DNA of 44,616 nucleotides from Bacteroidales bacterium UBA4814 (GTDB lineage: Bacteria > Bacteroidota > Bacteroidia > Bacteroidales > UBA7960): NCBI GenBank assembly GCA_002402465.1, contig DHFW01000009.1, positions 111,680 to 156,295 on the forward strand. Reading direction: 5' to 3'. The first letter of the stretch is position 1; every line of letters begins with the position of its first letter. The notes beneath the pieces were generated by a model. The model did no database searches. It was not told the origin of the DNA and saw only the letters and a program-made list of their open reading frames with translations. Below, piece after piece: positions 7,952 to 17,127 of this stretch. A program made the translations under genes and the position numbers.

Positions 7952-10789
7952 ATGAGTGCAAGTCTCCCTGTCAATTCGTTCGTTGCGAAAAAGTATGTAC
8001 TGATAAAAGGTGCGCGGGTGCACAACCTCAAAAATGTGGATGTGGCCATGAAGCGCAATAGTTTGGTGGTTATTACCGGATTGTCGGGGTCGGGCAAATC
8101 GTCGCTGGCATTCGACACCTTGTATGCCGAAGGCCAGCGTCGGTATGTTGAGAGCCTGAGCGCATATGCCCGGCAGTTTCTTGGGCGCATGCACAAGCCA
8201 GAAGTCGATTCCATTAAAGGCATTTCGCCGGCCATTGCCATAGAGCAAAAGGTAAACACTCGTAATCCGCGATCTACTGTTGGCACCTCCACCGAGATTT
8301 ACGAGTACCTGAAGCTTATCTTTGCCCGCATTGGCAAGACCTACTCGCCGGTTTCGGGCAACCAGGTAATGCGGCACACCGTAACCGATGTGGTCGATCA
8401 CATTCTTAGCCTGCCGCAAAATACCATGGTTATAGTGTTGGCGCCCATCAACCTTAAGCCAGGCCGCACCCTCGACCAGCAACTGGGCATATTGATGCAG
8501 CAGGGATTTTCCCGTATTATGCTCAACGACGAGGTAAAAAGAATTGATGACGTGCTTCCCGGCTTGCACAATATTCCAGTAAGAAAAAAACCCTGCGTGG
8601 TAGTCGACCGTTTCAGCGTGCGGAACGACGACAGCGACCTACAGCCAAGGGCTGCCGACTCCGTACAAACAGCTTTTTATGAAGGAGAGGGCGAGTGTTT
8701 GCTCGAATACGAGTTTGGTGACGAAAAACGGCAAATGTTCTTTTCAAGCCGCTTTGAACTCGATGGCATTACCTTTGAAGAGCCTTCAGTAAACCTGTTT
8801 ACCTTCAATAACCCCTTTGGGGCCTGCAAGGTGTGCGAAGGCTTTGGAAGTGTGATTGGTATCGACCCCGACCTGGTGATTCCCAACAAAAGCCTGAGCA
8901 TATACGAAGGGGCCATTGCTTGCTGGAAAGGCGAAAAAATGGGACAATGGAACGAACAGTTGCTCAAGAATGCTTATAAGTTCGATTTCCCCATACACAA
9001 ACCTTATTACCAGCTCAGTGAAGAGCAAAAGAAGCTGCTATGGACAGGCAATCAATACTTTGATGGCCTCGATGAGTTTTTTAAAATGGTGGAGGCCAAC
9101 ACCTATAAGATTCAGTACCGGGTTATGCTTTCGCGCTACCGCGGTAAAACCGTTTGCCCCGAGTGCCAGGGCTCGCGCCTTCGAAAGGATGCCAATTATG
9201 TGAAGGTTGCCGGAAAATCGATTACCGAACTGGTGCTTATGCCCATAAATCGGCTTTTCGGTTTTTTTCAGACTATCACCCTCGATGCGCACGAGCGAGA
9301 GGTGTCGCGACGCTTGCTGCTCGAGATCAACAACCGCTTGTCGTTTCTAAATGATGTGGGGCTGGGATACCTTACCCTGAACCGGCTCTCCAACACTTTG
9401 TCGGGAGGCGAGTCGCAACGCATCAACTTGGCCACCTCGCTGGGAAGCAGCCTGGTGGGTTCCATGTACATTCTCGATGAACCCAGCATTGGCCTGCACC
9501 AGCGCGACACCCACCGCCTGATTGAGGTGCTGAAAAAGTTGCGCGACCTGGGCAATACCGTTATCGTGGTTGAGCATGACGAAGACATTATGCACGCTGC
9601 CGACCAGGTGATCGATATTGGCCCCATGGCGGGAAGCCACGGCGGGGAGATTGTTTTTCAGGGCACTTTCGAGGATTTGCTCAAGCATAAAACCAGCCTT
9701 ACGGCGCAGTATCTTGTTGGCAAATTAGAGATTCCGCTACCCGTAAAACGCCGCTGCTGGAAAGAGTTCATTGAACTGAAAGGGGTGAGGCAGCACAACC
9801 TGAAGGGCTTCGATATAAAAGTCCCTTTGAAGGTCATGACCGTAGTAACGGGAGTGAGCGGATCCGGAAAAACCTCGCTGGTGAAAACCATTCTGTACCC
9901 TGCCCTGAAAAAAATGTACGGTGGATATGGTGAGCGCACCGGAAAATTCGATGCCCTCGAAGGCGATCTGAAAAGCATTGCCGAAGTAGAATACATTGAT
10001 CAGAATCCCATTGGCAAATCGTCGCGCTCCAATCCGGTTACCTATCTTAAGGTATATGATGATATCAGAAATCTTTTTGCCGATCAGCCCTTGGCAAAAA
10101 CGCGCGGTTATACTCCGGGTTTTTTCTCTTTCAACATTGAGGGGGGGCGATGCCCCGAATGCGAAGGCGATGGCCATGTGAAGATCGAAATGCAGTTTAT
10201 GGCCGACATCACCCTGGTGTGTGAGAGCTGCAAGGGAAAGCGCTTCCGCGAGGAGATTTTAGATGTGACTTTCGAAGGAAAAACCATTACCGATATTCTG
10301 GAGCTTACTGTTGATGATGCTATTGAGTTTTTTAACGCATCCAAAAAACATTGCAACGCCTGCAAGCGCATTGCCACGCGACTTCAGCCCCTGGCCGATG
10401 TGGGACTGGGCTACGTGCGCCTGGGGCAGCCCAGCAGCACCCTCAGCGGGGGCGAAGCCCAGCGCATTAAACTGGCTTCTTTTCTTGCCAAAGGAATTAC
10501 CAGTGAAAAAACACTCTTTATTTTCGATGAGCCCACTACCGGGCTCCATTTTCACGATATAAACAAATTGCTGGTGGCTTTCAATGCCCTAATCGAAAAT
10601 GGCCATTCCCTGGTAATTATAGAGCATAATCCAGAAGTGATCAAAAGCGCCGACTGGGTTATTGACCTGGGCCCCGAAGGCGGTGAGGAAGGCGGAAACC
10701 TGGTGTTTGAGGGTACCCCTGAAGAACTGGTAAAATGCGAAAATTCTTATACCGGGAAATTTCTGAAGGGAAAGGTAGATAAGGTATGA
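7952..10789 (+). CDS. uvrA: Excinuclease ABC subunit A (UvrA)
   Basis: UvrA is the damage-sensing ATPase of nucleotide excision repair; it dimerises and loads UvrB onto lesions. At 945 aa it is full length. It has two ABC modules: Walker A GLSGSGKS (43-50) with signature LSGGESQR and Walker B MYILDEP in the first half, and GVSGSGKTS near 632 with LSGGEAQR and LFIFDEP in the second. Zinc-binding Cys pairs are visible as CKVC, CPEC, CPEC and CESC. The opening RRYVESLSAYARQFLGRMHKPEVD and PRSTVGTSTEIYEY segments are typical of the Bacteroidetes version. No uvrB or uvrC is adjacent. It ends at a shared bidirectional terminator. Confidence 0.96.
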   Translation: MSASLPVNSFVAKKYVLIKGARVHNLKNVDVAMKRNSLVVITGLSGSGKSSLAFDTLYAEGQRRYVESLSAYARQFLGRMHKPEVDSIKGISPAIAIEQKVNTRNPRSTVGTSTEIYEYLKLIFARIGKTYSPVSGNQVMRHTVTDVVDHILSLPQNTMVIVLAPINLKPGRTLDQQLGILMQQGFSRIMLNDEVKRIDDVLPGLHNIPVRKKPCVVVDRFSVRNDDSDLQPRAADSVQTAFYEGEGECLLEYEFGDEKRQMFFSSRFELDGITFEEPSVNLFTFNNPFGACKVCEGFGSVIGIDPDLVIPNKSLSIYEGAIACWKGEKMGQWNEQLLKNAYKFDFPIHKPYYQLSEEQKKLLWTGNQYFDGLDEFFKMVEANTYKIQYRVMLSRYRGKTVCPECQGSRLRKDANYVKVAGKSITELVLMPINRLFGFFQTITLDAHEREVSRRLLLEINNRLSFLNDVGLGYLTLNRLSNTLSGGESQRINLATSLGSSLVGSMYILDEPSIGLHQRDTHRLIEVLKKLRDLGNTVIVVEHDEDIMHAADQVIDIGPMAGSHGGEIVFQGTFEDLLKHKTSLTAQYLVGKLEIPLPVKRRCWKEFIELKGVRQHNLKGFDIKVPLKVMTVVTGVSGSGKTSLVKTILYPALKKMYGGYGERTGKFDALEGDLKSIAEVEYIDQNPIGKSSRSNPVTYLKVYDDIRNLFADQPLAKTRGYTPGFFSFNIEGGRCPECEGDGHVKIEMQFMADITLVCESCKGKRFREEILDVTFEGKTITDILELTVDDAIEFFNASKKHCNACKRIATRLQPLADVGLGYVRLGQPSSTLSGGEAQRIKLASFLAKGITSEKTLFIFDEPTTGLHFHDINKLLVAFNALIENGHSLVIIEHNPEVIKSADWVIDLGPEGGEEGGNLVFEGTPEELVKCENSYTGKFLKGKVDKV

Positions 10790-10790
10790 T

Positions 10791-10826
10791 GAAAAAAGGG
10801 ACTGGTCGCAGCCTGCCCCTTTTTTC
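10791..10826. terminator. Bidirectional terminator between uvrA and the aminotransferase gene
   Basis: GAAAAAAGGG (10791-10800) pairs with CCCTTTTTTC (10817-10826). The A-run on one arm and T-run on the other supply a U-tract in either direction between two convergent genes. Confidence 0.7.
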
Positions 10827-10852
10827 ATTTCTTGTATGGAGAAATTGCTGCC

Positions 10853-12052
10853 TTAAATGGTTCTTCCCGGATAAACCTTGAGGGCTTCTTCCAACACTTT
10901 TACTGATTTTTTCAGGTCTTCTTCATTGAGCACGTAGCTGATACGCACTTCATCCATCCCGGCGCCGGGGGTTGAGTAGAAACCCGTGGCAGGGGCCAGC
11001 ATCACGGTTTGTTTTTCAAACTCAAAAGACTCAAGCAGCCACTGACAAAATTTGTCGCTGTTGTCGATGGGCAGGCGGGCAGTGACGTAAAAGGCGCCTT
11101 TGGGATTGGGGCACATCACGCCGGGAATCTTGTTCATGCCTGCCACCACGGTGTCCCGGCGGGCTTTGTATTCTTCGATCACCTCCACAAAATAACTGTC
11201 GGGTGTGGCCATAGCGGCTTCGGCAGCAATTTGCCCCAGCGAGGGTGGACTCAGGCGGGCCTGGGCAAATTTCAAAGCAGTGCGCATTACCTCCTTGTTA
11301 CGCGATATCATGGCGCCTATACGCACGCCGCAGGCACTGTAACGCTTCGACACCGAGTCGAAAAGCACCACATGCTCTTCCAGGCCTTCCAGGTTAAGCA
11401 CTGAGAAGTGGGTGGTGCCATCGTAGCAAAACTCGCGATAAACCTCGTCGGCAAACAGGAAAAGGTCGTGCTTCAGCACGATATCACGCAGGGTTTCCAG
11501 CTCCTCGCGCGAATAAAGGTAGCCGGTGGGGTTGTTGGGATTGCACACCATAATGGCTTTGGTGGCAGGGGTAATGGCCTTTTCAAACTCAGCGATGGGA
11601 GGCAGCGCAAAGCCACTTTCGATGCTCGAAAAAATAGGCTTCACCTTGACACCGGCGCTGGTGGCAAAACCATTGTAGTTGGCATAGAAAGGCTCGGGGA
11701 TGATGATCTCGTCGCCGGGATTCAGGCAGGTTTGCACGGCAAACAGGATGGCCTCTGAAGCACCTGCACCTACTATGATCTGATCGGGCGTAACATGAAT
11801 GCCATGCTTCTCGTAATATTTGCACATACTTTCCCGATAGGAAAGAATGCCGGCCGAGTGGCTGTATTCAATTACCTTGATGTTGAGCTTGTGCATGGCG
11901 TCGATCATGCTTTGGGGAGTAGGAATATCGGGCTGGCCGATGTTAAGATGAAACACCTTGGTGCCGCGCTTTTTGGCTTGGTCGGCATAAGGTACGAGCT
12001 TGCGGATGGGGCTTTCGGGCATCAGGCGTCCCTTTTCAGAAATGTTGGGCAT
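10853..12052 (-). CDS. Class I/II pyridoxal-phosphate aminotransferase (aspartate-aminotransferase-like)
   Basis: A 399-aa fold-type I PLP enzyme, cytoplasmic. Visible family landmarks are the N-terminal FHLNIGQPDIPTP, the cofactor loop GAGASEAILFA near residue 93, CNPNNPTG near 172 (Asn contacts PLP), the DEVYREF segment near 200, the Schiff-base lysine in DSVSKRYS near 235, and a C-terminal Arg region DEVRISYV. It moves an amino group between an amino acid and a 2-oxoacid. The usual choice in this clade is aspartate or an aromatic substrate, but specificity is not readable here. A DUF1573 gene lies 123 bp upstream on the same strand, without obvious functional linkage. Confidence 0.9.
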   Translation of the reverse strand: MPNISEKGRLMPESPIRKLVPYADQAKKRGTKVFHLNIGQPDIPTPQSMIDAMHKLNIKVIEYSHSAGILSYRESMCKYYEKHGIHVTPDQIIVGAGASEAILFAVQTCLNPGDEIIIPEPFYANYNGFATSAGVKVKPIFSSIESGFALPPIAEFEKAITPATKAIMVCNPNNPTGYLYSREELETLRDIVLKHDLFLFADEVYREFCYDGTTHFSVLNLEGLEEHVVLFDSVSKRYSACGVRIGAMISRNKEVMRTALKFAQARLSPPSLGQIAAEAAMATPDSYFVEVIEEYKARRDTVVAGMNKIPGVMCPNPKGAFYVTARLPIDNSDKFCQWLLESFEFEKQTVMLAPATGFYSTPGAGMDEVRISYVLNEEDLKKSVKVLEEALKVYPGRTI

Positions 12053-12175
12053 AAACGATGGTATTTATATGGTTGATAATTAGATGAATGTCGTATTAAT
12101 CCTGGGCAAAGTTCCCAATTTTTTTACGGATTTCCTAAAAATATTCAAAAGTCTTTAATTTGTCTTTTCCTTTGT

Positions 12176-12601
12176 TTAGTCGGAGGGATTTCCCTTTGTA
12201 GGTAATACCTCGCCTTTCACAGGTACAATCAGGTTTTTTTGCCATGCATTGGTGTGTATTACAATATTGCGTTTAAAACTTCCGGGGCGGGTGGTGTCGT
12301 AACGAAAGGTTATGCTGCCTTGCTCCCCGGGTTTGATGGGCTGGGCAGGCCAGGTGGTGATCAGCATGCCGCACGAGCTACGCACCCTCGAAATTACCAA
12401 ATCGTAACGCCCGGCATTGGTTAGGGTCAGCATGCCCTGGGCCTGACCTCCGGATAACAGTTGTCCCATGTCGATGCTGTCAACCGAGAGCACTGCATAG
12501 GGATAGTCGTTTCTGGCTTCGGGAGGATCAGCAGCTACAATTAACTGAGGAATCCCGGGTAGAATGATTAGAAAAAGAAGGTATAAATAACTTTTTAGCA
12601 C
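12176..12601 (-). CDS. Secreted DUF1573-domain protein
   Basis: A 141-aa protein with a signal peptide (hydrophobic residues 4-22, cleavage near AADPPEA) and one DUF1573 Ig-like module from about residue 38 to 133. Marks of the family are the FGxL-like DMGQLLSGG start, LTNAGRYDLVISRVRSSCG with its conserved Cys, and the closing strand KNLIVPVKGEV. Such modules are very common in Bacteroidetes envelope proteins. Their role is unknown, and it is probably protein-protein contact in the periplasm or at the surface. The start codon is GTG; no in-frame ATG gives a signal peptide. It lies just upstream of the aminotransferase gene. Confidence 0.82.
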   Translation of the reverse strand: MLKSYLYLLFLIILPGIPQLIVAADPPEARNDYPYAVLSVDSIDMGQLLSGGQAQGMLTLTNAGRYDLVISRVRSSCGMLITTWPAQPIKPGEQGSITFRYDTTRPGSFKRNIVIHTNAWQKNLIVPVKGEVLPTKGNPSD

Positions 12602-12871
12602 AGCATTAGTTTTGTTGAATTTGCTGGCTAAATTAGGAAAGTTTTAACAATTGGGTTGCAAAATTCGTTAGCGATGGCCAAATGGTATGGCGATGCGGAG
12701 CTACGGTACAGCGAAAATCTGTAATTCAGCTAATGTTGTAAATTTTATTAAAATATTTTCCGTATTTCTCACTTTAATAAATGAAAATGACCAAAACTTA
12801 TTGCCGGTTTTTTATTCATGCTTTAATCCAAAAAACCGTATTTTTGCTGCCTTAATCAAAATGCCGGGGAT
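12602..12871. other. Divergent intergenic region between the DUF1573 and pullulanase genes
   Basis: A 270-bp A/T-rich region. Only the pullulanase -7 element at 12839-12846 could be supported. No clear leftward promoter or operator was seen. Confidence 0.4.
12839..12846 (+). promoter_or_regulatory. -7 promoter element of the pullulanase gene
   Basis: TATTTTTG matches TAnnTTTG, 25 bp upstream of the ATG at 12872. No well-placed -33 TTG was found. Confidence 0.5.
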
Positions 12872-14884
12872 ATGAGAACTCGTCTGTTTGTTATTTTATT
12901 AATTACTGCAATGACATTTGTAAGCTGCAAGCCCCAAGCCGGGCAGGATACCTATCCGATTTATACAGGCCAAGACCTGGGTGTAACATGGAGTGCCGAA
13001 AAAACCACCTTTCGCATATGGGCGCCCACTGCCGATGAGATTATTTTAAGGATTTACGACCAGGGGCACGATGGGGAGCTGCTCGAAACCTTTTCCCTTG
13101 AAAAAGACCGCAAAGGTACCTGGCTGCTTGAGCTCGAAGGCGACTGGAAAAATCGCTATTATACTTTCCAGGCCCGTTTTGGTGAAGACTGGAACAACGA
13201 AGTGCCCGATCCCTATGCCAAGGCAGTGGGTGTGAATGGCAACCGCGGCATGATCGTCGATTTTCGCGAGACCGATCCTGAAGGCTGGGAAAATGATGTG
13301 CGCCCTCACCTCGAAAGTCATGCCGATATTGTGATTTGGGAAATTCACGTACGTGATTTCAGTATTCATCCCAGCTCGGGCTCTGAGTATCCCGGCAAAT
13401 ATTTGGCTTTCACCGAAAGGGGAACCCAAAGTCCCCAGGGCCTGCCCACCATGGTCGATCACTTGGTTGAACTGGGCATTACCCATGTGCACCTGCTGCC
13501 GGTTTATGATTTTTTTACCGTGGATGAAACCCGCCTTGACGAGCCGCAGTTCAACTGGGGCTACGATCCGAAAAACTACAATGCGCCCGAGGGTTCATAC
13601 GCTACTGATCCTTTCGATGGACGGGTACGAATCAAAGAATTCAAGCAAATGGTGCAGGCTCTTCACAACGCAGGTATTCGCGTGATTATGGATGTAGTGT
13701 ATAACCATATGTACGATGCAGTGGCATCACCCTTCGAACAGCTGGTTCCCGGCTATTTTTTCCGCCGCTGGGAGGATGGCAGTTTTTCCGATGGCTCATA
13801 CTGCGGCAACGAAACGGCCTCGGAAAAACCCATGATGCGCAAATTCATGGTAGAATCCCTTCGCCACTGGGCAAACGAGTATCGCATCGATGGCTTCCGA
13901 TTCGACCTCATGGGGCTGCACGACATTGAAACCATGAATCTGATTCGTGAAGAAATGGATAAGATCGACCCCAATATTTTCCTTTATGGAGAAGGCTGGA
14001 CCGCCAACGAAACGCCCCTGCCACTCGAAGATCGAGCCATTAAAGCCCATGCTGCCAGACTCGATGGCGTGGCTGTGTTCAGCGACGACATTCGCGATGG
14101 CATTCGCGGCCATTGGTACGACGAAAAAGACCAGGGATTTATGGTAGGCAGAGAAGGGGTAAAAGAAAGCATCAAGTTCGGTGTGGTGGCTTCGACCAAA
14201 CATCCGCAAATCGATTATACTGCTGTTAATTATTCTGATGCACCTTATGCCGACAACCCGCTGAAAACCATTACATACGTTACCTGCCACGACAACCCGG
14301 TGCTTTGGGACAAGACCGTGTTTACCTGCCTGGATTGCAGCAAGCAGGATATGCTCGACATACAGAAGTTTGCCAACGGCATCGTACTAACCGCTCAGGG
14401 CGTGGCTTTCTTGCATGCAGGCGAAGAGATTGTACGCACCAAATTTGGCGAGCACAACAGCTACAACCTTCCCGACAGCATCAACCAACTGGTATGGACC
14501 AATAAGGCCGAATACTACGATGTGTTTGAGTTTTACCGCGATATGGTGGCACTGCGTAAAAACCATCCTGCTTTTCGAATGCCAACTACGGAAATGATTC
14601 AGAAACATCTGAGTTTCTTTGATCTGGAGCACCCATTGGTTGTTGGCTTTCATATAGGCAACAATGCCAATGGCGATAATTGGAAAAACATTGTGGTGTT
14701 TTACAATGCCGATGCCAGTCGGGTTGAAACCGAACTTCCGGAAGGCGAATGGAGAGTGGTTGCCACTAAATATGAGGTAAACGAAAAAGGAGTTAGCACA
14801 CCAGGCTATAATGCAGCCATTGCAGGTAAGGTTGATATTCCCTCCCGTTCAATTATGATTCTGGTCGATTCAGCCAGCATTTGA
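12872..14884 (+). CDS. pulA: Type I pullulanase lipoprotein (CBM48-GH13)
   Basis: A 670-aa alpha-1,6-glucan debranching enzyme. The N-terminus is a lipoprotein signal (hydrophobic to residue 18, lipobox FVSC, Cys19), so it is anchored in the envelope. A CBM48-like beta domain (about 35-125, TFRIWAPTADEIILRIY) precedes the GH13 barrel. The type I pullulanase signature is NWGYDPKNYNAPEGSY near residue 229. GH13 motifs are DVVYNHMY, FRFDLMGLHD (nucleophile Asp), LYGEGW (acid/base Glu) and TYVTCHDNPVLWD. It would release linear malto-oligosaccharides from branched glucan at the cell surface. There are no susC/susD genes nearby, so it acts outside a recognisable starch utilisation locus. Confidence 0.93.
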   Translation: MRTRLFVILLITAMTFVSCKPQAGQDTYPIYTGQDLGVTWSAEKTTFRIWAPTADEIILRIYDQGHDGELLETFSLEKDRKGTWLLELEGDWKNRYYTFQARFGEDWNNEVPDPYAKAVGVNGNRGMIVDFRETDPEGWENDVRPHLESHADIVIWEIHVRDFSIHPSSGSEYPGKYLAFTERGTQSPQGLPTMVDHLVELGITHVHLLPVYDFFTVDETRLDEPQFNWGYDPKNYNAPEGSYATDPFDGRVRIKEFKQMVQALHNAGIRVIMDVVYNHMYDAVASPFEQLVPGYFFRRWEDGSFSDGSYCGNETASEKPMMRKFMVESLRHWANEYRIDGFRFDLMGLHDIETMNLIREEMDKIDPNIFLYGEGWTANETPLPLEDRAIKAHAARLDGVAVFSDDIRDGIRGHWYDEKDQGFMVGREGVKESIKFGVVASTKHPQIDYTAVNYSDAPYADNPLKTITYVTCHDNPVLWDKTVFTCLDCSKQDMLDIQKFANGIVLTAQGVAFLHAGEEIVRTKFGEHNSYNLPDSINQLVWTNKAEYYDVFEFYRDMVALRKNHPAFRMPTTEMIQKHLSFFDLEHPLVVGFHIGNNANGDNWKNIVVFYNADASRVETELPEGEWRVVATKYEVNEKGVSTPGYNAAIAGKVDIPSRSIMILVDSASI

Positions 14885-14889
14885 GGGTT

Positions 14890-15090
14890 TTAAATCCCGA
14901 ATTCGGGCTCCATATCGCTGGGAAACACAGCCCTTGGGTTTTGCTCCCGTTCGCCTTCATCGGGTTCGTCGGATAGCGGGGCATAAGTTGTGATGCCCGG
15001 AGGTTCTTTTTCAAGCGATTCCAGCCAGGCCACGTATTCTTTTACCGAAGCATATCCGTGCTCCCAGGCTTCTTTTAACAGGGGTTTCAT
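14890..15090 (-). CDS. Small acidic protein of unknown function
   Basis: A 66-aa ORF beginning MKPLLKEAWEHGYASVKEYVAWLESLE, then a Pro/Glu/Asp-rich tail. The first half could form an amphipathic helix. There is no signal peptide, membrane segment or known domain. It is convergent with the pullulanase gene (5 bp between stops) and has its own 134-bp upstream gap, where I saw no consensus promoter. Coding status rests on composition and start placement only. Confidence 0.5.
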   Translation of the reverse strand: MKPLLKEAWEHGYASVKEYVAWLESLEKEPPGITTYAPLSDEPDEGEREQNPRAVFPSDMEPEFGI

Positions 15091-15224
15091 ATCAGTGGTT
15101 TTTTTATTGTTCTAAGACTATTGTAAGATAGTATTTTAAACATCTAATATTACAAATAAAAAATCAGATATCAAAATTTTAAGACGAAAAGATTTTACCT
15201 TTTCTTATACATTTTTTCAACAAC

Positions 15225-16208
15225 TTATTCTTTCAAGAAACCAGGGGCATCGTTCAGGTTGGTATTGCCCTGCCTGGTAAGCGCATAGTCAAAGCCCGGA
15301 TGCAGGCAATAAGCTCCTGTCTGTCCACTTTTATCGATCGCAATATAGCCAATCTGATATTCCCGATAATCCGGAATTTTTTTTACAATTCTCAAAACAG
15401 CTTCTTCGCAGGCTTGTTGGGGGCTATAGCCATTGCGCATAAGCTCTACTATCAGGAAACTCCCAAGGGTTTTCATTACCAGTTCGCCCTGACCTGTAGC
15501 TGCAGCACCACCCACTTCATTGTCGCAATACAGTCCTGCGCCAATAATAGGGGAGTCGCCCACACGGCCATGCATCTTATAGGCAGCTCCGCTGGTTGTG
15601 CATGCCCCGGAAATGTTGCCCCCGGCATCAATGGCAATCATGCTGATAGTGTCATGATTTTCGATGTTAATAACCGGTTTGTATTCTCCGTTTTTCAACC
15701 ATTCTTCCCACTGGGCCTTGGCTTTTTCCGTGAGCAGGTTTTCCTTTTCAAAGCCATTTTCCAGGGCAAAATTTAGTGCTCCCTGGCCTGACAACATGAC
15801 GTGCGGGGTTTTTTCCATTACCAGGCGAGCCACCGAAATGGGGTGCTTGATATGCTGCAAAAAACACACGGCTCCGGCATCACCATTTTCGTTCATGATG
15901 CAGGCATCCAAGGTCACATTGCCATCGCGGTCGGGGTGCCCGCCATAGCCCACACTCATCACCTCGGGGTCGGCTTCAGAAACCCGTACCCCGGCCTCTA
16001 CTGCATCCAGGGCACGACCACCATTTTTTAGGATTTTCCATGCTGCCTCATTGGCTTCAACCCCATGGCGCCAGGTGGAAATAACCACGGGTTGTCCCTT
16101 GATGGTTTGGGCAGGACCTTTTGCCCGGCTGCAAGCTGACAAACCAAGCAAGCTGAATCCAGCTCCCAGACTGAGCGACTGGACTATGAAACGGCGGCGA
16201 TCGATCAT
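15225..16208 (-). CDS. N4-(beta-N-acetylglucosaminyl)-L-asparaginase (glycosylasparaginase), exported
   Basis: A 327-aa Ntn-hydrolase that cleaves the GlcNAc-Asn bond left after N-glycoprotein degradation. The N-terminus MIDRRRFIVQSLSLGAGF has a twin-arginine-like motif and ends in LSAC (Cys26), so it is probably Tat-exported and perhaps lipid-anchored. The autoprocessing site is HDTISMIAID near residue 185, where Thr becomes the new N-terminal nucleophile. The substrate loops GRVGDSPIIGAGLY and GAAATGQGE match the family. It is divergent from cutC with 61 bp between start codons, a pairing that hints at a glycan-related or shared regulatory context. Confidence 0.9.
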   Translation of the reverse strand: MIDRRRFIVQSLSLGAGFSLLGLSACSRAKGPAQTIKGQPVVISTWRHGVEANEAAWKILKNGGRALDAVEAGVRVSEADPEVMSVGYGGHPDRDGNVTLDACIMNENGDAGAVCFLQHIKHPISVARLVMEKTPHVMLSGQGALNFALENGFEKENLLTEKAKAQWEEWLKNGEYKPVINIENHDTISMIAIDAGGNISGACTTSGAAYKMHGRVGDSPIIGAGLYCDNEVGGAAATGQGELVMKTLGSFLIVELMRNGYSPQQACEEAVLRIVKKIPDYREYQIGYIAIDKSGQTGAYCLHPGFDYALTRQGNTNLNDAPGFLKE

Positions 16209-16235
16209 GTTATGATTTTCTTTTGATTAATGAAT

Positions 16236-16243
16236 TACTTTTG
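16236..16243 (+). promoter_or_regulatory. -7 promoter element of cutC
   Basis: TACTTTTG matches TAnnTTTG, 26 bp upstream of the ATG at 16270, inside the 61-bp divergent gap with the glycosylasparaginase gene. Confidence 0.5.
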
Positions 16244-16269
16244 GAAAACTGTTTCGAAAGTATAAAAAA

Positions 16270-16908
16270 ATGAATAACCAACAAACTGTTGTTCTTGAAG
16301 CTTGTGTAGAAACATATGAACAAGCTGTGGCAGCCGAAAAATATGGTGCCGGCCGCATCGAACTCTGCGACCGCCTCGACCTGGGCGGTATTACGCCTCC
16401 AGTGGAATTGACAAAAGCACTTTTTAAAACCCTGAAAATACCCATTATGGTTATGGTGCGGCCCCGCGACGGCAATTTCGTGTATTCTGATGCCGAAATT
16501 AAGTCGATGCAAATGGACATTGAACTGCTCAAAGATATGGGCTGCCATGGGGTGGTGCTTGGTCTGCTTACCAGCAGCGGAGAGATCGACATTGAACGGA
16601 CCAGGGAACTTGTTGATTTGGCACGCCCCATGCAGGTTACATTTCACAAGGCATTTGACGAATGCCCCGACCTTTATAAAGCTCTCGAAGATTTGAAAAA
16701 AACCGGGGTGGACCGTTTGCTTACTTCTGGCGGAAAAGCAACGGCTTTGGAAGCCTCAGAACTGCTTAAACAATTAATTGAAAAGTCTGGCGGAAAACCC
16801 CAACTGATTGTGGCAGGCAAGGTTACGCACCAAAACTTGCAAGAAATAAAGGGAATGATTCCTCGGGCTTTAGCGTTTCATGGACGAAAGATAGTTTGCG
16901 GATTGTAA
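16270..16908 (+). CDS. cutC: CutC family protein
   Basis: A 212-aa TIM-barrel protein with the family landmarks VLEACVET at the N-terminus, GAGRIELCDRLDLGGITPP near residue 25, MVMVRPRDGNFVYSDAE near 60, GCHGVVLGLL near 95, VTFHKAFDE near 125 and DRLLTSGG near 152. CutC has been described as a copper-homeostasis protein, but its biochemical activity is unsettled and copper binding by bacterial versions is debated. Cytoplasmic. The divergent glycosylasparaginase gene may offer a better clue to its role than the name does. It is followed by a GC-rich hairpin. Confidence 0.9.
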   Translation: MNNQQTVVLEACVETYEQAVAAEKYGAGRIELCDRLDLGGITPPVELTKALFKTLKIPIMVMVRPRDGNFVYSDAEIKSMQMDIELLKDMGCHGVVLGLLTSSGEIDIERTRELVDLARPMQVTFHKAFDECPDLYKALEDLKKTGVDRLLTSGGKATALEASELLKQLIEKSGGKPQLIVAGKVTHQNLQEIKGMIPRALAFHGRKIVCGL

Positions 16909-16949
16909 GATCGCAGACGAAAGTTTTTTTACTTTTCCAAAAGAATTGA

Positions 16950-16972
16950 ACCCCCTCTCTTGCAAAGGGGGT
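16950..16972. repeat. Short CCCCCT/AGGGGG hairpin after cutC
   Basis: ACCCCCT pairs with AGGGGGT over a 9-nt loop. It lacks a T-tract, so it is more like the scattered REP-type hairpins of this genome (compare 37849-37865) than a classical terminator. Confidence 0.5.
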
Positions 16973-17127
16973 AGCCTGCTTTGCCCAGGTTTTGGCAGAC
17001 CTTTTTCCCAAGGTCAAGGAAATACTTTTGGCATTCTTCTTTTTTTATGCGTTCGACGGCTCTGTAAACAATGGCATTCTCCTGATCGGTGGCCAGTGTT
17101 TGTTCGAAGCGTCCTTCACGTCATTTT

